Notes: generated by a model from the letters alone, not told the origin. DNA of 64,000 bases from Shewanella sp. SNU WT4 (GCF_006494715.1 NZ_CP041151.1:310001-374000); one strand, 5' to 3'; positions 44,400 through 57,120 are shown, counted from the stretch's first letter. A program made the numbers and translations.

Positions 44400-44951
44400 A
44401 TGACTGAAGCTAACGAAGTAAAAAAAAGATGGTATGTAGTACAGGCATTCTCTGGTTATGAAGGCCGTGTATGTAAATCTCTGATCGAACATATCAAAAT
44501 GTACGAAATGGAACGCTACTTCGGTGAGGTTTTAGTACCTACAGAAGAAGTTGTTGAAATGCGTGCAGGTCAACGTCGTAAAAGCGAACGTAAATTCTTC
44601 CCTGGCTATGTATTAGTGCAGATGGAAATGAATGACGAAAGCTGGCACTTAGTAAAAAGCATCCCACGTGTAATGGGCTTCATCGGCGGTACTTCTGACC
44701 GTCCGGCGCCTATTTCTGATAAAGAAGCTGATGCTATTTTACGTCGTTTACAAGAAACAACGGCGTCACCAACTCACCGTGTTATTTTTGAACCAGGTGA
44801 AGTGGTACGTGTTACTGAAGGTCCATTTGCTGACTTCAACGGCACCGTTGAAGAAGTGGATTACGAGAAGAGCCGCGTTAAGGTTTCTGTAATGATCTTT
44901 GGTCGCTCAACACCTGTTGAACTGGATTTTGGTCAGGTTGAAAAAAACTGA
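44400..44951 (+). CDS. nusG: Transcription termination/antitermination factor NusG
   Basis: It binds RNA polymerase, Rho and S10, coupling transcription and translation. 183 residues: NGN domain ([21 protein letters not shown]) and C-terminal KOW domain ([25 protein letters not shown]). Co-transcribed with secE. Its stop is 22 nt before the rplK -35 box. Confidence 0.97.
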   Translation: MTEANEVKKRWYVVQAFSGYEGRVCKSLIEHIKMYEMERYFGEVLVPTEEVVEMRAGQRRKSERKFFPGYVLVQMEMNDESWHLVKSIPRVMGFIGGTSDRPAPISDKEADAILRRLQETTASPTHRVIFEPGEVVRVTEGPFADFNGTVEEVDYEKSRVKVSVMIFGRSTPVELDFGQVEKN

Positions 44952-44973
44952 TTAAATAAAACACTAAATCCGT

Positions 44974-45002
44974 TTGGCAACGGGAGCGGATTTCTATATA
45001 AT
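44974..45002 (+). promoter_or_regulatory. Promoter of rplKA
   Basis: TTGGCA, 17-bp spacer and perfect TATAAT, 77 nt before rplK. The downstream part overlaps the inverted repeat at 44982-45010. Confidence 0.82.
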
Positions 45003-45010
45003 CCGCTCCC
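44982..45010. repeat. 10-bp perfect inverted repeat across the rplK -10 region
   Basis: GGGAGCGGAT (44982-44991) and ATCCGCTCCC (45001-45010), 9-nt loop. The right arm contains the last bases of the -10 box. It is GC-rich and could act as the nusG terminator stem. Confidence 0.85.
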
Positions 45011-45078
45011 ATTGTTTTCGGGGGAGCTTATTGGCATGTCGTCAATTAGCGTTTGAACCCAAATAGAGGAAATGTCAC

Positions 45079-45507
45079 ATGGCAAAGAAGATTGAAGCTT
45101 ATATCAAGCTGCAAGTTAAATCTGGTTCAGCGAATCCTTCGCCACCAGTTGGTCCAGCTCTGGGTCAGAAAGGCGTGAACATCATGGAATTCTGTAAAGC
45201 GTTCAACGCTCGTACAGAAAAACTGGAAAAAGGCATGCCAATTCCAGTTGTTATCACTGTATACAGCGATCGTTCATTCACTTTCGAAACTAAGACTCCA
45301 CCTGCATCTTTCTTATTATTGAAAGCTGCTGGCCTGAAGTCTGGTTCAAGCCGTCCAAACACTCAAAAAGTAGCTACCATCAAGCGTTCTGCTGTGCAGG
45401 AAATTGCTGAATTGAAAGCTACTGATATGACTGGTGCTGACATTGAAGCGATGACTCGCTCAATCGAAGGTACTGCACGTTCAATGGGTTTGGTAGTAGA
45501 GGACTAA
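45079..45507 (+). CDS. rplK: 50S ribosomal protein L11
   Basis: 142 residues; the proline-rich N-terminal loop [25 protein letters not shown] is the L11 hallmark at the GTPase-associated centre. Followed 4 nt later by rplA, the classical L11 operon, in which L1 is the autoregulator. Confidence 0.98.
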   Translation: MAKKIEAYIKLQVKSGSANPSPPVGPALGQKGVNIMEFCKAFNARTEKLEKGMPIPVVITVYSDRSFTFETKTPPASFLLLKAAGLKSGSSRPNTQKVATIKRSAVQEIAELKATDMTGADIEAMTRSIEGTARSMGLVVED

Positions 45508-45511
45508 GACA

Positions 45512-46213
45512 ATGGCAAAGCTGACTAAACGCATGCGCGTAATTCGCGAAAAAGTAGACGTAACCAAGAGCTATGACATCAATGAAGCTGTTGCTTTATT
45601 GAAAGAACTGGCTACTGCCAAGTTTTTAGAAAGTGTTGACGTTGCCGTTAACCTGGGCGTAGACCCACGTAAATCTGACCAAAACGTTCGTGGCGCCACT
45701 GTGCTGCCACACGGTACTGGTCGTGACGTACGTGTAGCTGTGTTCACCCAAGGTGCAAACGCTGAAGCTGCTAAAGCTGCTGGCGCTGAACTGGTAGGTA
45801 TGGAAGAGCTGGCTGAGAAAGTTAAAGCTGGCGAAATGAACTTCGACGTAGTTATCGCATCTCCAGATGCAATGCGCGTTGTTGGTATGTTAGGTCAGAT
45901 CTTAGGCCCACGTGGTCTGATGCCTAACCCTAAGACTGGTACTGTTACTCCTAACGTTGCTGAAGCCGTTAAGAATGCCAAAGCTGGTCAAGTTCGTTAC
46001 CGCAACGACAAGAACGGTATCATTCACACTACCATCGGTAAAGTGAACTTCGAAACCGCTCAACTGAAAGAAAACCTGGAAGCCCTGCTGTCTGCTTTGA
46101 AAAAAGCCAAGCCAGCTGCAGCTAAAGGCGTTTACGTTAAGAAAGTAACCATCTCCACCACTATGGGTGCAGGTGTAGCTGTTGACCAGGGTACTCTGGA
46201 CGCTGCTAACTAA
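45512..46213 (+). CDS. rplA: 50S ribosomal protein L1
   Basis: 233 residues; [38 protein letters not shown] and the RNA-binding [16 protein letters not shown] are intact. L1 forms the mobile stalk at the E site and represses its own operon by binding the rplK leader in E. coli. Confidence 0.98.
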   Translation: MAKLTKRMRVIREKVDVTKSYDINEAVALLKELATAKFLESVDVAVNLGVDPRKSDQNVRGATVLPHGTGRDVRVAVFTQGANAEAAKAAGAELVGMEELAEKVKAGEMNFDVVIASPDAMRVVGMLGQILGPRGLMPNPKTGTVTPNVAEAVKNAKAGQVRYRNDKNGIIHTTIGKVNFETAQLKENLEALLSALKKAKPAAAKGVYVKKVTISTTMGAGVAVDQGTLDAAN

Positions 46214-46242
46214 TTTACAAGGTGCGTGTATTAGTCTATAAT
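46214..46242 (+). promoter_or_regulatory. Promoter of rplJL-rpoBC
   Basis: TTTACA, 17-bp spacer, perfect TATAAT. The -35 box begins directly after the rplA stop codon. A ~200-nt leader follows. Confidence 0.85.
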
Positions 46243-46282
46243 GCGCGCACTTTGGTGGGTTGAAGTCTGTTTAAACAGATTT

Positions 46283-46340
46283 CCGTCCAAGACCGCAGGT
46301 GTAAATCATTAGATTCACTTAATTTCCTGCGTAGACGGTG
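46283..46340 (+). promoter_or_regulatory. L10 leader (rplJ autoregulation structure)
   Basis: CCGTCCAAGACCGCAGGTG and CCTGCGTAGACGGTG pair as in the E. coli rplJ leader, where the L10-L7/L12 complex binds and represses translation of rplJ. The nearly unchanged core makes the same control likely here. The leader extends to the rplJ start at 46458. Confidence 0.85.
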
Positions 46341-46457
46341 TCAGGCCCCAGTTTAGATTTTTATCTGCTGGAATATCTGCGCCGTAAGTCATTAACAACA
46401 TAAGTTGTTAATAGGTAAATACTGGGGTAACCCAGGTAGAATCCAGGAGTATAGCCA

Positions 46458-46955
46458 ATGGCATTAAGACTCGAAGACAAAAAAGCGATTGTTGCTGAAG
46501 TCAACGAAGCTGCCAAAGGTGCGCTTTCTGCAGTTGTTGCCGATTCTCGCGGCGTAACTGTAGGTGCCATGACCACTCTGCGTAAAGCTGCCCGTGCTAA
46601 CGGTGTATACGTGAAAGTTGTACGTAACACTCTGGCTCGTCGTGCAGTTGAAGGTACCTCTTATGAGTGCCTTAGCGATGTGTTTACTGGCCCAACTTTG
46701 ATTGCTTTCTCTACTGAGCACCCAGGTGCTGCAGCTCGTCTGTTAAAAGACTTTGCTAAAGAGCAAGCTAACTTCGAAGTTAAAGGCGCAGCTTTTGAAG
46801 GGAACTTTATCCCTGCAGCTGACATTGATCGTTTAGCAAAACTGCCAACTTACGAAGAAGCACTGGCACAGTTGATGATGACTATGAAAGAAGCATCAGC
46901 TGGCAAGTTCGTTCGTACTCTGGCCGCACTGCGCGATCAAAAAGAAGCCGCTTAA
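46458..46955 (+). CDS. rplJ: 50S ribosomal protein L10
   Basis: 165 residues (E. coli L10 165 aa): [33 protein letters not shown] at the start and the C-terminal helix that carries L7/L12 dimers. CAGGAG lies 9 nt before the ATG. Confidence 0.97.
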   Translation: MALRLEDKKAIVAEVNEAAKGALSAVVADSRGVTVGAMTTLRKAARANGVYVKVVRNTLARRAVEGTSYECLSDVFTGPTLIAFSTEHPGAAARLLKDFAKEQANFEVKGAAFEGNFIPAADIDRLAKLPTYEEALAQLMMTMKEASAGKFVRTLAALRDQKEAA

Positions 46956-47009
46956 TTTTAAGCTGGCTGCTTGAACTAATTGAATTCAGAACAATAGGAA
47001 ATATTTCTT

Positions 47010-47378
47010 ATGTCTATCACTAAAGACCAAATGTTAGAAGCCTTTGCAGCTATGTCTGTAATGGAAGTTGTTGAACTGATCGAAGCTATGGAAGAGAAGT
47101 TCGGTGTTTCTGCTGCTGCTGCTGTAGTAGCTGGCGGCGCTGATGCCGGTGCTGCTGTTGAAGAGCAAACCGAATTCGACGTAGTTATGACTTCACACGG
47201 TGCAAACAAAGTAGCTGTTATTAAAGCAGTTCGTGGCGCTACCGGTTTAGGTCTGAAAGAAGCTAAAGCTATGGCTGAAGCTGCTCCAGTAGCAGTTAAA
47301 GAAGCTGTTTCTAAAGAAGAAGCTGAAGCTCTGAAGAAAGAACTTGAAGAAGCTGGTGCTTCTGTAGAGATCAAGTAA
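47010..47378 (+). CDS. rplL: 50S ribosomal protein L7/L12
   Basis: 122 residues; N-terminal dimerisation domain, alanine-rich hinge ([18 protein letters not shown]) and C-terminal factor-binding domain with [24 protein letters not shown]. It forms the multi-copy stalk that recruits EF-Tu and EF-G. Confidence 0.98.
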   Translation: MSITKDQMLEAFAAMSVMEVVELIEAMEEKFGVSAAAAVVAGGADAGAAVEEQTEFDVVMTSHGANKVAVIKAVRGATGLGLKEAKAMAEAAPVAVKEAVSKEEAEALKKELEEAGASVEIK

Positions 47379-47416
47379 GCTATTTTAGTTTACTGCCACT
47401 CAAAGTAATTTGAGTG

Positions 47417-47448
47417 AGGCTGACGGTTTTTAACCGTCAGCCTTTTTT
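47417..47448 (+). terminator. Strong terminator/attenuator between rplL and rpoB
   Basis: A perfect 12-bp stem (47417-47428 with 47432-47443), 3-nt loop, then T-run. E. coli also has an attenuator here that lets only part of rplJL transcription reach rpoBC. About 170 nt of untranslated sequence follow before rpoB. Confidence 0.9.
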
Positions 47449-47617
47449 GCGCTATAAGCGCTGGCGATTTTTTCACCGTGTGTCGCCGGATTTTTATGCA
47501 GTCCCTAGCAGAGATTACTGGTTAGGTTCTTGCCATCAACGGTGATGGGCAAACGTGCTGGGTTAACACATGAGTGTTGGTTCAGTCTTGGTCACATCTC
47601 GCAAGCAGAGGAAACCC

Positions 47618-50600
47618 ATGGTTTACTCCTATTCTGAAAAGAAGCGTATTCGTAAAGACTTTGGTAAGCGTCCAAAGGTTTTGGATATCCCTTACCTGTT
47701 GTCTATTCAGTTAGACTCTTTCAAGAAATTCACCGATCAAGATCCTACGGGTGAGCGTGGTTTCGAAGCCGCTTTCCGTAGCGTTTTTCCCATCAAGAGC
47801 TTTTCTGGCAATTCTGAGCTGCAGTATGTTAGCTACAAGCTAGGCGAGCCTGTCTTTGATGTGAAAGAGTGTCAAATTCGCGGTGTTACTTATTCCGCTC
47901 CACTGCGCGTTAAACTGCGCATGGTTCTGTATGACCGTGAAGCTGCACCGGGCACAGTAAAAGATATCAAAGAGCAAGAAGTCTACATGGGGGATATCCC
48001 TCTGATGACTGACAACGGTACTTTTGTTATCAACGGTACTGAGCGTGTAATTGTATCTCAGTTACATCGTAGCCCTGGTGTGTTCTTCGACCACGATCGT
48101 GGTAAGACTCACTCATCAGGCAAGGTTTTATATAATGCTCGCATTATTCCTTACCGCGGTTCATGGTTGGATTTCGAATTCGACCCTAAAGATGCGTTAT
48201 TCGTACGTATCGACCGTCGTCGTAAGTTACCTGCGACCATTATGTTGCGTGCACTGGATTTCAGCACTCAGCAAATCTTAGACACCTTCTTCGATCGGGT
48301 TGAATTCAGCCTGAAAAAAGACTCATTAGTCATGAGCCTGTGTCCTGACCGCTTACGTGGCGAAACTGCAAGCTTCGACATCAAAGATTCTGAAGGAACT
48401 TTGTTGGTTGAATCTGGCCGTCGTATCACTGCGCGTCATATTCGTCAGTTAGAAAAGACCAATACTACTGAACTGGAAGTTCCAGTTGAGTACATCATTG
48501 GTAAAGTGGCTGCACAAGATTATATCGATCCAGATACCGGTGAAGTGTTGGTTAGTGCCAACAATCACCTGAGCCTGGAAGATTTAGCTCAGCTGTCTCT
48601 GGCCGGCATCAAAGACATTAGCACTCTGTATATCAATGAATTAGATAACGGTGCTTATATCTCTGACACTCTGCGTATCGATTCAACTACCAATCGCTTA
48701 GAAGCGCTGGTAGAAATCTATCGCATGATGCGCCCAGGCGAGCCACCAACCAAGGACGCGGCAGAAGCCTTGTTCCAGAACTTGTTCTTCAGCGAAGAGC
48801 GTTATGACCTGTCTAAAGTAGGTCGTATGAAGTTCAACCGTCGTTTAGAAATCGAAGAAGACCAAGGTTCTGGTGTTCTGAGCAATGATGATATCGTTGC
48901 TGTGATGAAGAAAATCATCGATATACGTAACGGCAACGACGAAGTCGACGATATTGACCATTTGGGCAACCGTCGTATTCGTAGTGTTGGTGAAATGGCT
49001 GAAAACCAGTTCCGTGTTGGTTTAGTCCGTGTTGAGCGTGCAGTTCGTGAGCGTCTGTCTTTAGGCGACTTGAACGAATTAATGCCACAAGACTTAATTA
49101 ACGCTAAGCCAATTTCTGCGGCAGTGAAAGAATTCTTCGGTTCTTCACAGCTGTCTCAGTTTATGGATCAGAACAACCCATTGTCAGAAGTAACGCATAA
49201 GCGTCGTATTTCTGCCCTTGGTCCTGGTGGTTTGACACGTGAGCGCGCGGGCTTCGAAGTTCGAGACGTTCACCCAACTCACTATGGTCGTCTGTGTCCA
49301 ATTGAGACCCCAGAAGGTCCAAACATTGGTTTGATCAACTCATTGGCGACATTCGCCCGTACTAACTCTTACGGTTTCTTGGAAACTCCTTACCGTAAAG
49401 TTATCGACGGTGTGGTAACCGATGAAGTGGAATACCTGTCTGCGATTGAAGAAGGTCGCTATGTGGTTGCTCAGGCAAACATCACATTAGACAGTGAAGG
49501 CCGTATCATTGAAGAGCAAGTAGCTTGTCGTCATAAGGGTGATGCCACCTTTATGCGTGCTGCTGACATTCAATATATGGACGTTTCTCCACAGCAGATT
49601 ATTTCTGTAGCGGCATCTTTGATCCCGTTCCTCGAGCACGACGATGCTAACCGCGCCTTGATGGGTGCGAACATGCAACGTCAGGCTGTACCAACTTTAC
49701 GCGCTGATAAGCCGTTGGTAGGTACCGGTATTGAACGCGCTCTGGCTGTCGACTCTGGTGTAGTTGTGGCTGCTAAGCGTGGCGGTGTGGTTGATTACGT
49801 TGACGCAAGTCGTATCGTAGTTAAGGTTAACGAAGAAGAATTACACGCTGGTGAAGCGGGTATTGATATCTACAACTTAACCAAATACACCCGTTCTAAC
49901 CAAAACACTTGTATCAACCAGCGTCCATGCTGCAGCGTAGGTGATCCTATTGTTCGTGGTGACGTACTGGCTGACGGTCCTTCAACCGACTTAGGTGATT
50001 TGGCGTTAGGTCAGAACATGCGTATCGCATTCATGACTTGGAACGGCTATAACTTCGAGGATTCTATCTTAATCTCTGAGCGTGTAGCTCAAGAAGATAG
50101 ATTCACCACTATCCATATTCAAGAGCTGTCATGTATTGCTCGTGATACTAAATTGGGTAGCGAAGAAATCACGGCTGACATTCCAAACGTGGGCGAATCT
50201 GCTCTGTCTAAATTAGACGAGTCAGGTATCGTTTACATTGGTGCAGAAGTGAAGGGCGGCGACATTCTGGTAGGTAAAGTAACGCCTAAAGGCGAAACTC
50301 AGCTGACTCCAGAAGAAAAGTTACTCCGCGCTATCTTCGGTGAAAAAGCCTCTGACGTTAAAGACAGCTCGCTGCGTGTACCTAACTCTGTGAAAGGTAC
50401 CGTAATCGACGTTCAAGTATTTACCCGTGATGGCGTAGAGAAAGACAAGCGTGCCGTAGAAATCGAAGAGATGCACATAGCTCAAGCTCGTAAAGACTTG
50501 ACTGAAGAGTTCAAGATCCTTGAAGAAGGTGTTTTGGGCCGTGCACGTAACTTGTTACTGGGTGCTGGATTTAGCGAAGCTAAGCTGACCGAAATTCCAC

Positions 50601-51646
50601 GGAAGGAATTACTGGTACAAGTGATCGACGACGAGACTAAGCAAACTGAATTAGAGCAGTTGGCAGAACAGCACGAAGAGCTGAAAGCTGATTTCGATAA
50701 GAAGTTTGATATCAAGCGTCGCAAGATCACCCAAGGTGATGATCTGGCTCCAGGTGTACTGAAAATCGTTAAAGTTTACTTAGCGGTTAAGCGTACTATC
50801 CAACCTGGTGACAAGATGGCTGGTCGTCACGGTAACAAGGGTGTTATCTCTAAGATCTGTCCAATTGAAGACATGCCATACGATGACAAGGGTAACCCTG
50901 TTGACATCGTACTGAACCCGCTGGGTGTACCATCGCGTATGAACATCGGTCAGGTATTGGAAGTTCACTTGGGTGCTGCTGCTAAGGGTATCGGTAATCG
51001 TATTACTGAGATGCTTGAAGAGCAACGCGAGTTAGCTGAGCTGCGTGAGTATCTGAAGAAAGCTTACGAGCTGGGTGATGCACTGCAGCGTGTTGATATT
51101 GACAGCTTTACCGATGAAGAAGTGTTGCGCTTGGCTAAACACCTGAAAGGTGGTTTACCTGTTGCTACCCCTGCATTCGACGGTGCAAAAGAATCTGAAA
51201 TCAAGCAGATGCTGGAATTGGCAGGCTTGCCAACTTCAGGTCAGTTGAAACTGTTTGATGGTCGTACCGGTAATGAGTTTGAGCGTGAAGTAACCGTAGG
51301 TTACATGTACATGCTGAAGCTTAACCACTTGGTTGACGACAAGATGCATGCCCGTTCTACCGGTTCTTACAGCTTAGTTACTCAGCAGCCGCTGGGTGGT
51401 AAAGCTCAGTTCGGTGGTCAGCGTTTCGGTGAGATGGAAGTATGGGCCCTGGAAGCGTATGGCGCTGCTTATACCTTGCAGGAAATGCTTACCGTTAAGT
51501 CAGATGACGTGAATGGTCGTACACAGATGTATAAGAACATCGTGGACGGAAATCATCAAATGCAACCTGGTATGCCTGAGTCCTTCAACGTATTGCTGAA
51601 GGAAATCCGTTCACTTGGTATTAATATCGAGTTGGATCAGGACTAA
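47618..51646 (+). CDS. rpoB: DNA-directed RNA polymerase beta subunit
   Basis: From the ATG at 47618 ([19 protein letters not shown]) the protein has 1342 residues, exactly the E. coli length; the frame open from 47570 adds residues not found in homologues. AGAGGA lies 6 nt upstream. The rifampicin region [34 protein letters not shown] is wild type. The flap and C-terminal clamp segments ([45 protein letters not shown]) are conserved. Confidence 0.98.
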   Translation: MVYSYSEKKRIRKDFGKRPKVLDIPYLLSIQLDSFKKFTDQDPTGERGFEAAFRSVFPIKSFSGNSELQYVSYKLGEPVFDVKECQIRGVTYSAPLRVKLRMVLYDREAAPGTVKDIKEQEVYMGDIPLMTDNGTFVINGTERVIVSQLHRSPGVFFDHDRGKTHSSGKVLYNARIIPYRGSWLDFEFDPKDALFVRIDRRRKLPATIMLRALDFSTQQILDTFFDRVEFSLKKDSLVMSLCPDRLRGETASFDIKDSEGTLLVESGRRITARHIRQLEKTNTTELEVPVEYIIGKVAAQDYIDPDTGEVLVSANNHLSLEDLAQLSLAGIKDISTLYINELDNGAYISDTLRIDSTTNRLEALVEIYRMMRPGEPPTKDAAEALFQNLFFSEERYDLSKVGRMKFNRRLEIEEDQGSGVLSNDDIVAVMKKIIDIRNGNDEVDDIDHLGNRRIRSVGEMAENQFRVGLVRVERAVRERLSLGDLNELMPQDLINAKPISAAVKEFFGSSQLSQFMDQNNPLSEVTHKRRISALGPGGLTRERAGFEVRDVHPTHYGRLCPIETPEGPNIGLINSLATFARTNSYGFLETPYRKVIDGVVTDEVEYLSAIEEGRYVVAQANITLDSEGRIIEEQVACRHKGDATFMRAADIQYMDVSPQQIISVAASLIPFLEHDDANRALMGANMQRQAVPTLRADKPLVGTGIERALAVDSGVVVAAKRGGVVDYVDASRIVVKVNEEELHAGEAGIDIYNLTKYTRSNQNTCINQRPCCSVGDPIVRGDVLADGPSTDLGDLALGQNMRIAFMTWNGYNFEDSILISERVAQEDRFTTIHIQELSCIARDTKLGSEEITADIPNVGESALSKLDESGIVYIGAEVKGGDILVGKVTPKGETQLTPEEKLLRAIFGEKASDVKDSSLRVPNSVKGTVIDVQVFTRDGVEKDKRAVEIEEMHIAQARKDLTEEFKILEEGVLGRARNLLLGAGFSEAKLTEIPRKELLVQVIDDETKQTELEQLAEQHEELKADFDKKFDIKRRKITQGDDLAPGVLKIVKVYLAVKRTIQPGDKMAGRHGNKGVISKICPIEDMPYDDKGNPVDIVLNPLGVPSRMNIGQVLEVHLGAAAKGIGNRITEMLEEQRELAELREYLKKAYELGDALQRVDIDSFTDEEVLRLAKHLKGGLPVATPAFDGAKESEIKQMLELAGLPTSGQLKLFDGRTGNEFEREVTVGYMYMLKLNHLVDDKMHARSTGSYSLVTQQPLGGKAQFGGQRFGEMEVWALEAYGAAYTLQEMLTVKSDDVNGRTQMYKNIVDGNHQMQPGMPESFNVLLKEIRSLGINIELDQD

Positions 51647-51727
51647 GCGAAGCCCGCTTCGTTTGGCAACATAAATTGGTGTCCCGCCTCGGCGGGGCAT
51701 CCGGTTTAACTCCTTCAGGAGAGAAAC

Positions 51728-54700
51728 GTGAAAGACTTATTAAAGTTTCTGAAACAGCAAAGTAAGACTGAAGAATTTAATGGTATCAAGATTGGCCTTG
51801 CGTCACCTGATCTGATCCGTTCTTGGTCATTTGGTGAAGTTAAGAAGCCTGAAACCATTAACTACCGTACTTTCAAGCCTGAGCGTGAAGGTTTGTTCTG
51901 TGCGCGTATTTTTGGTCCGGTAAAAGATTACGAATGTTTGTGTGGTAAATACAAACGCCTTAAGCATCGCGGAGTGATCTGTGAGAAGTGTGGCGTTGAA
52001 GTGACTCAAACTAAAGTGCGTCGTGAGCGCATGGGTCACATTGAACTGGCAAGCCCAGTTGCCCACATTTGGTTCTTGAAATCACTGCCATCCCGTATCG
52101 GTTTGATGCTGGATATGACCTTGCGTGATATCGAACGTGTTCTGTACTTTGAATCTTTTGTAGTTATCGAAGCTGGTATGACTAGCCTCGAGCGCGGTCA
52201 AATGTTGACTGAAGAAACCTACTTAGATGCCTTAGAAGAGTACGGTGATGAGTTTGAAGCTAAGATGGGTGCTGAAGCAGTATTAGAACTGCTGCGCGCA
52301 ATTGATCTCGAAAAAGAAATCGAGCAAATGCGTGAAGAGCTGCCATCAATCAACTCTGAAACACGTCGTAAGAAAGTCACCAAGCGTTTAAAGCTGATGG
52401 AAGCTTTCTTCACTTCAGGCAACAAGCCTGAGTGGATGATCTTGAAAGTGCTGCCAGTACTGCCACCTGACTTACGTCCTTTGGTACCACTGGATGGCGG
52501 TCGCTTTGCGACGTCAGATCTGAACGATTTATATCGTCGCGTGATCAACCGTAACAACCGTTTGAAGCGTCTGTTAGATCTGGCTGCGCCAGATATTATC
52601 GTACGCAACGAAAAGCGTATGTTGCAGGAATCTGTTGATGCCCTGTTAGATAACGGTCGTCGTGGTCGTGCTATCACAGGTTCTAACAAGCGTCCTCTGA
52701 AGTCTTTGGCCGACATGATCAAAGGTAAGCAAGGTCGTTTCCGTCAGAACTTGCTCGGTAAGCGCGTTGACTACTCTGGTCGTTCGGTAATTACCGTAGG
52801 TCCAACCTTACGTCTGCATCAGTGTGGTCTTCCTAAGAAGATGGCTCTGGAACTGTTCAAGCCGTTCATCTATGGCAAGTTAGAAGGTCGTGGCTTAGCT
52901 ACTACCATTAAAGCTGCTAAGAAAATGGTTGAGCGTGAAGTAGGCGAAGTGTGGGACGTATTGGATGAAGTGATCCGCGAACATCCAGTATTGCTTAACC
53001 GTGCACCAACACTTCACCGTCTGGGTATCCAGGCGTTTGAACCAGTACTGATCGAAGGTAAAGCGATTCAACTGCACCCATTAGTGTGTGCGGCATACAA
53101 CGCCGACTTCGACGGTGACCAAATGGCTGTTCACGTTCCTCTGACTCTGGAAGCTCAGTTAGAAGCTCGTGCGTTGATGATGTCAACCAACAACATTCTG
53201 TCACCAGCAAACGGTGAACCAATTATCGTTCCTTCTCAGGACGTGGTATTGGGCCTGTACTACACCAGCCGTGAAAAAGTTAACGGTAAAGGTGAAGGCA
53301 TGGCATTTGCCTGTGTGGCTGAAGCTGAGAAAGCTTACCGTGTAGGTGTTGTTGAACTGCACTCACGCGTGAAAGTACGTATCACTGAAACTCACATTGC
53401 TGAGAACGGTGAGCGTACTCAGAGCCGTCGCATTGTAGATACCACTGTTGGTCGTGCACTGCTGTCGATGATCCTGCCACAAGGCATGTCATTTGACTTA
53501 GTGAACCAAGACATGGGTAAAAAGCAGATCTCTAAGCTGCTGAACACTTGTTATCGTCAAATGGGTCTGAAAGATACTGTTATCTTCGCTGACCAATTGA
53601 TGTATACCGGTTTCCATTTCGCCACTATCTCTGGTGCCTCTGTAGGTATCAACGACATGGTGATCCCAGATGAGAAGATTGAATTAGTTGCTGATGCGGA
53701 AGCTGAAGTACTGGAAATTCAAGAACAGTTCCAGTCTGGTTTGGTTACTGCAGGTGAGCGTTATAACAAGGTTATCGATATCTGGGCCCGGACAAACGAA
53801 AAAGTGTCTAAGGCGATGATGGAGAACCTGTCGACTGAAGCCGTTATCAACAAAGATGGCGTTGAAGAAAGACAGAAGTCATTCAACAGTATCTTTATGA
53901 TGGCCGACTCAGGCGCTCGTGGTAGTGCTGCCCAGATCCGTCAGTTGGCGGGTATGCGTGGTCTGATGGCGAAACCAGATGGTTCGATCATTGAGACCCC
54001 AATTGTGGCAAACTTCCGTGAAGGTCTGAACGTACTTCAGTACTTTATTTCGACTCACGGTGCGCGTAAGGGTCTTGCCGATACCGCATTGAAGACAGCT
54101 AACTCGGGTTACCTGACTCGTCGTCTGGTTGATGTTGCTCAAGACTTAGTTGTTATTGAAGACGATTGTGGTACTCACGAAGGTCTGACCATGAAGCCGC
54201 TGATTGAAGGTGGTGATGTGGTTGAGCCATTACGCGAACGCGTACTGGGCCGTGTGGTTGCTATTGACGTATTCTATCCAGGTACTAATGACGTATTAGC
54301 TCCTCGCAATACCCTGTTAGACGAAGCTTGGTGTGACAAGTTAGAAGAAAACAGCGTTGATGAAGTTATCGTTCGCTCTGTGATCAGCTGTAATACTGAC
54401 TTTGGTGTGTGTGCTAACTGTTATGGTCGTGACTTGGCTCGTGGCCATATCATCAACCACGGTGAGGCTATCGGTGTTATCGCCGCACAGTCAATCGGTG
54501 AACCTGGTACACAGTTAACGATGCGTACCTTCCACATCGGTGGTGCGGCGTCTCGAGCGTCTGCTGAAAACAATGTTCAAGTTAAGAACTCTGGTAGTTT
54601 GAAACTGCACAATGCTAAGCACGTAACTAACAACGAAGGTAAGCTGGTAATCGTTTCTCGTTCTTCTGAACTGGCCATCATCGATGAGTTAGGTCGTGAG

Positions 54701-55939
54701 AAAGAGCGCTATAAAGTACCTTACGGTACCGTGCTTGAAAAACTGGATGATACTTCGGTAAACGCTGGCGAAATCATCGCAAACTGGGATCCACATACTC
54801 ACCCAATCATCACTGAAGTGGCGGGTTATGTTAAGTTCCAGGATATGATCGATGGCGTGACCATGACTACACAAACCGACGAACTGACTGGTTTGTCTTC
54901 AATTGTGGTTCTGGACGTTGGTCAACGTAACTCAGCGGGTAAAGAAATGCGCCCAATGATACGTCTGGTTAACGAGCACGGCGCTGATCTGATGATCCCT
55001 GGTACCGAGATTCCAGCTCAGTACTTCTTGCCAGGTAACGCGATTGTGAACCTGCAAGATAACGCGCAAATTCGAGTGGGTGATGCGTTAGCTCGTATTC
55101 CACAAGAATCGTCTAAGACACGCGATATTACCGGTGGTCTGCCACGCGTAGCGGATCTGTTCGAAGCACGTAAACCGAAGGAGCCTGCTATTTTGGCAGA
55201 GATCTCAGGTACCATTAGTTTCGGTAAAGAAACTAAAGGTAAGCGTCGATTGGTGATTACACCGAACGACGGCGATGCTTATGAAGAGATGATCCCTAAG
55301 TGGCGTAACCTGAACGTGTTCGAAGGTGAAAAAGTTGAGCGTGGCGAAGTGATTGCTGACGGCCCAGAAGCCGCTCACGACATTTTGCGTCTGCGTGGTA
55401 TCCACCATGTCGCCAACTACATCACCAACGAAGTGCAGGACGTTTACCGTCTGCAGGGTGTAAAGATTAACGACAAGCACATCGAAGTGATCGTTCGTCA
55501 GATGCTGCGTAAGTGTATCATTACCGAAGCCGGTGACACTGAGTTCTTAGAAGGTGAGCAAGTTGAAGTGGCGCGCGTGAAAATCGCAAACCGCGAACTG
55601 GAAGCACAAGGCAAGATTACCGCTAAATTCGATCGTGAATTACTGGGTATCACCAAAGCATCGTTGGCAACTGAGTCATTTATCTCAGCAGCATCGTTCC
55701 AGGAAACAACTCGTGTGTTAACTGAAGCTGCCGTTGGTGGTAAGAGCGATGATTTACGTGGTCTGAAAGAAAACGTAATCGTTGGTCGTTTGATCCCTGC
55801 TGGTACTGGCTATGCTTATCACATTAAGCGTAACCAAGCTCGTGGTAAGTCAGAGGCTAAAGTTGCCCCGACTATCAGTGCAAGTGAAGCTGAACAAAAC
55901 TTAGCTGATCTGCTGAACATGACATCTGGGCAGGATTAA
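51728..55939 (+). CDS. rpoC: DNA-directed RNA polymerase beta' subunit
   Basis: 1403 residues starting at GTG (51728), as in E. coli, with AGGAGA upstream. The N-terminal zinc site is [19 protein letters not shown], the catalytic Mg site [12 protein letters not shown], and the second zinc site uses Cys in DDCGTHEG and [13 protein letters not shown]. The 81-nt gap after rpoB holds a small GC-rich hairpin. Confidence 0.98.
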   Translation: MKDLLKFLKQQSKTEEFNGIKIGLASPDLIRSWSFGEVKKPETINYRTFKPEREGLFCARIFGPVKDYECLCGKYKRLKHRGVICEKCGVEVTQTKVRRERMGHIELASPVAHIWFLKSLPSRIGLMLDMTLRDIERVLYFESFVVIEAGMTSLERGQMLTEETYLDALEEYGDEFEAKMGAEAVLELLRAIDLEKEIEQMREELPSINSETRRKKVTKRLKLMEAFFTSGNKPEWMILKVLPVLPPDLRPLVPLDGGRFATSDLNDLYRRVINRNNRLKRLLDLAAPDIIVRNEKRMLQESVDALLDNGRRGRAITGSNKRPLKSLADMIKGKQGRFRQNLLGKRVDYSGRSVITVGPTLRLHQCGLPKKMALELFKPFIYGKLEGRGLATTIKAAKKMVEREVGEVWDVLDEVIREHPVLLNRAPTLHRLGIQAFEPVLIEGKAIQLHPLVCAAYNADFDGDQMAVHVPLTLEAQLEARALMMSTNNILSPANGEPIIVPSQDVVLGLYYTSREKVNGKGEGMAFACVAEAEKAYRVGVVELHSRVKVRITETHIAENGERTQSRRIVDTTVGRALLSMILPQGMSFDLVNQDMGKKQISKLLNTCYRQMGLKDTVIFADQLMYTGFHFATISGASVGINDMVIPDEKIELVADAEAEVLEIQEQFQSGLVTAGERYNKVIDIWARTNEKVSKAMMENLSTEAVINKDGVEERQKSFNSIFMMADSGARGSAAQIRQLAGMRGLMAKPDGSIIETPIVANFREGLNVLQYFISTHGARKGLADTALKTANSGYLTRRLVDVAQDLVVIEDDCGTHEGLTMKPLIEGGDVVEPLRERVLGRVVAIDVFYPGTNDVLAPRNTLLDEAWCDKLEENSVDEVIVRSVISCNTDFGVCANCYGRDLARGHIINHGEAIGVIAAQSIGEPGTQLTMRTFHIGGAASRASAENNVQVKNSGSLKLHNAKHVTNNEGKLVIVSRSSELAIIDELGREKERYKVPYGTVLEKLDDTSVNAGEIIANWDPHTHPIITEVAGYVKFQDMIDGVTMTTQTDELTGLSSIVVLDVGQRNSAGKEMRPMIRLVNEHGADLMIPGTEIPAQYFLPGNAIVNLQDNAQIRVGDALARIPQESSKTRDITGGLPRVADLFEARKPKEPAILAEISGTISFGKETKGKRRLVITPNDGDAYEEMIPKWRNLNVFEGEKVERGEVIADGPEAAHDILRLRGIHHVANYITNEVQDVYRLQGVKINDKHIEVIVRQMLRKCIITEAGDTEFLEGEQVEVARVKIANRELEAQGKITAKFDRELLGITKASLATESFISAASFQETTRVLTEAAVGGKSDDLRGLKENVIVGRLIPAGTGYAYHIKRNQARGKSEAKVAPTISASEAEQNLADLLNMTSGQD

Positions 55940-55954
55940 TAACCTCGCGCACTG

Positions 55955-55981
55955 AAAAAGGCGCCTTAAGGCGCCTTTTTT
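55955..55981 (+). terminator. rpoC terminator
   Basis: AAAAAGGCGCC, TTAA loop and GGCGCC followed by six T; it may also act in reverse. Confidence 0.95.
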
Positions 55982-56012
55982 ATCGGAATTTCACACTAAA
56001 GTTGGCTATTTC

Positions 56013-56041
56013 TTGACAGGCTGGCATTAGCTTTCTAAAAT
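56013..56041 (+). promoter_or_regulatory. Promoter of the str operon (rpsL-rpsG-fusA-tuf)
   Basis: Perfect TTGACA, 17-bp spacer, TAAAAT, 77 nt before rpsL. A small hairpin (TCCCACACTTGTGGGA) follows in the leader. Confidence 0.88.
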
Positions 56042-56118
56042 TCCGCCTCCCACACTTGTGGGAATAGATTTTTTACACCCTTACAACTTCAGTTATTATC
56101 AACTGATTGGAGCTTTAA

Positions 56119-56493
56119 ATGGCAACAGTTAACCAGTTGGTACGTAAGCCACGTCGCGCATTGGTAGAAAAAACCAATGTTCCAGCGTTGGCCGCGTGCC
56201 CACAAAAGCGTGGTGTTTGTACTCGTGTGTACACCACTACCCCTAAGAAACCAAACTCTGCTCTGCGTAAAGTAGCACGTGTGCGTTTGACCAACGGTTT
56301 TGAAGTTACTTCATACATCGGCGGTGAAGGCCACAACCTGCAAGAGCACAGTGTGATCCTGATCCGTGGTGGTCGTGTTAAAGACTTACCAGGTGTGCGC
56401 TATCACACTATTCGTGGCGCATTAGACTGTGCTGGCGTGACTACTCGTCGCCAAGCTCGTTCTAAGTACGGTGCTAAGCGTCCTAAGTCTTAA
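56119..56493 (+). CDS. rpsL: 30S ribosomal protein S12
   Basis: 124 residues, decoding-centre protein. Lys43 (TTTPKKPNS) and Lys88 (GRVKDLPG), the usual streptomycin-resistance positions, are wild type. Followed by rpsG after 78 nt. Confidence 0.98.
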   Translation: MATVNQLVRKPRRALVEKTNVPALAACPQKRGVCTRVYTTTPKKPNSALRKVARVRLTNGFEVTSYIGGEGHNLQEHSVILIRGGRVKDLPGVRYHTIRGALDCAGVTTRRQARSKYGAKRPKS

Positions 56494-56571
56494 CGTATCC
56501 GTTAAGTAAGGCCAAGCTAGATTAATTGAGATTCCAGTTTTGGAAATCCCTGAAGCATACGGAGAATTGTT

Positions 56572-57042
56572 ATGCCAAGACGTCGCGTTGTAGGACAACG
56601 TAAAATCCTACCTGATCCAAAGTTCCACAGTGAGTTGCTGGCTAAGTTCATCAACGTCATTATGCAGGACGGCAAAAAGTCGACTGCTGAAAAAATTATC
56701 TACAAAGCATTAGATGTTGTTTCTGCCAAAAAAGGCGAAGATCATCTGGTAATCCTGGAAGCAGCTTTAGATAACGTACGTCCAACTGTCGAAGTTAAAT
56801 CTCGTCGCGTTGGTGGTTCTACTTATCAAGTTCCTTGTGAAGTTCGCCCAGTTCGTCGCAATGCGTTAGCAATGCGTTGGTTGGTTGAAGCTGCTCGTAA
56901 GCGTGGTGAAAAATCTATGGCTCTGCGCCTGGCTGGTGAAATGCTGGACGCATCCGACAACAAAGGCACTGCCGTTAAGAAGCGCGAAGACGTGCATCGC
57001 ATGGCAGAAGCAAACAAAGCGTTTGCTCATTACCGCTGGTAA
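56572..57042 (+). CDS. rpsG: 30S ribosomal protein S7
   Basis: 156 residues beginning [18 protein letters not shown], with [17 protein letters not shown]7 nucleates assembly of the 30S head and in E. coli represses its own synthesis from the rpsL-rpsG spacer. The length is that of the short (B/Vibrio-like) form. Confidence 0.98.
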   Translation: MPRRRVVGQRKILPDPKFHSELLAKFINVIMQDGKKSTAEKIIYKALDVVSAKKGEDHLVILEAALDNVRPTVEVKSRRVGGSTYQVPCEVRPVRRNALAMRWLVEAARKRGEKSMALRLAGEMLDASDNKGTAVKKREDVHRMAEANKAFAHYRW

Positions 57043-57120
57043 TTGCTTTATATGGGGGTGGGCGCAAGCCCACGCCTTTATCGATTTGCCCAGGACAACC
57101 TGGTTAAGAGGGAATAAATC

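Noticed and set aside
47570..47617. N-terminal extension of rpoB from an upstream ATG
   Set aside because: The extra 16 residues are absent from E. coli RpoB, and the ATG at 47618 has the proper ribosome site and gives the exact family length.
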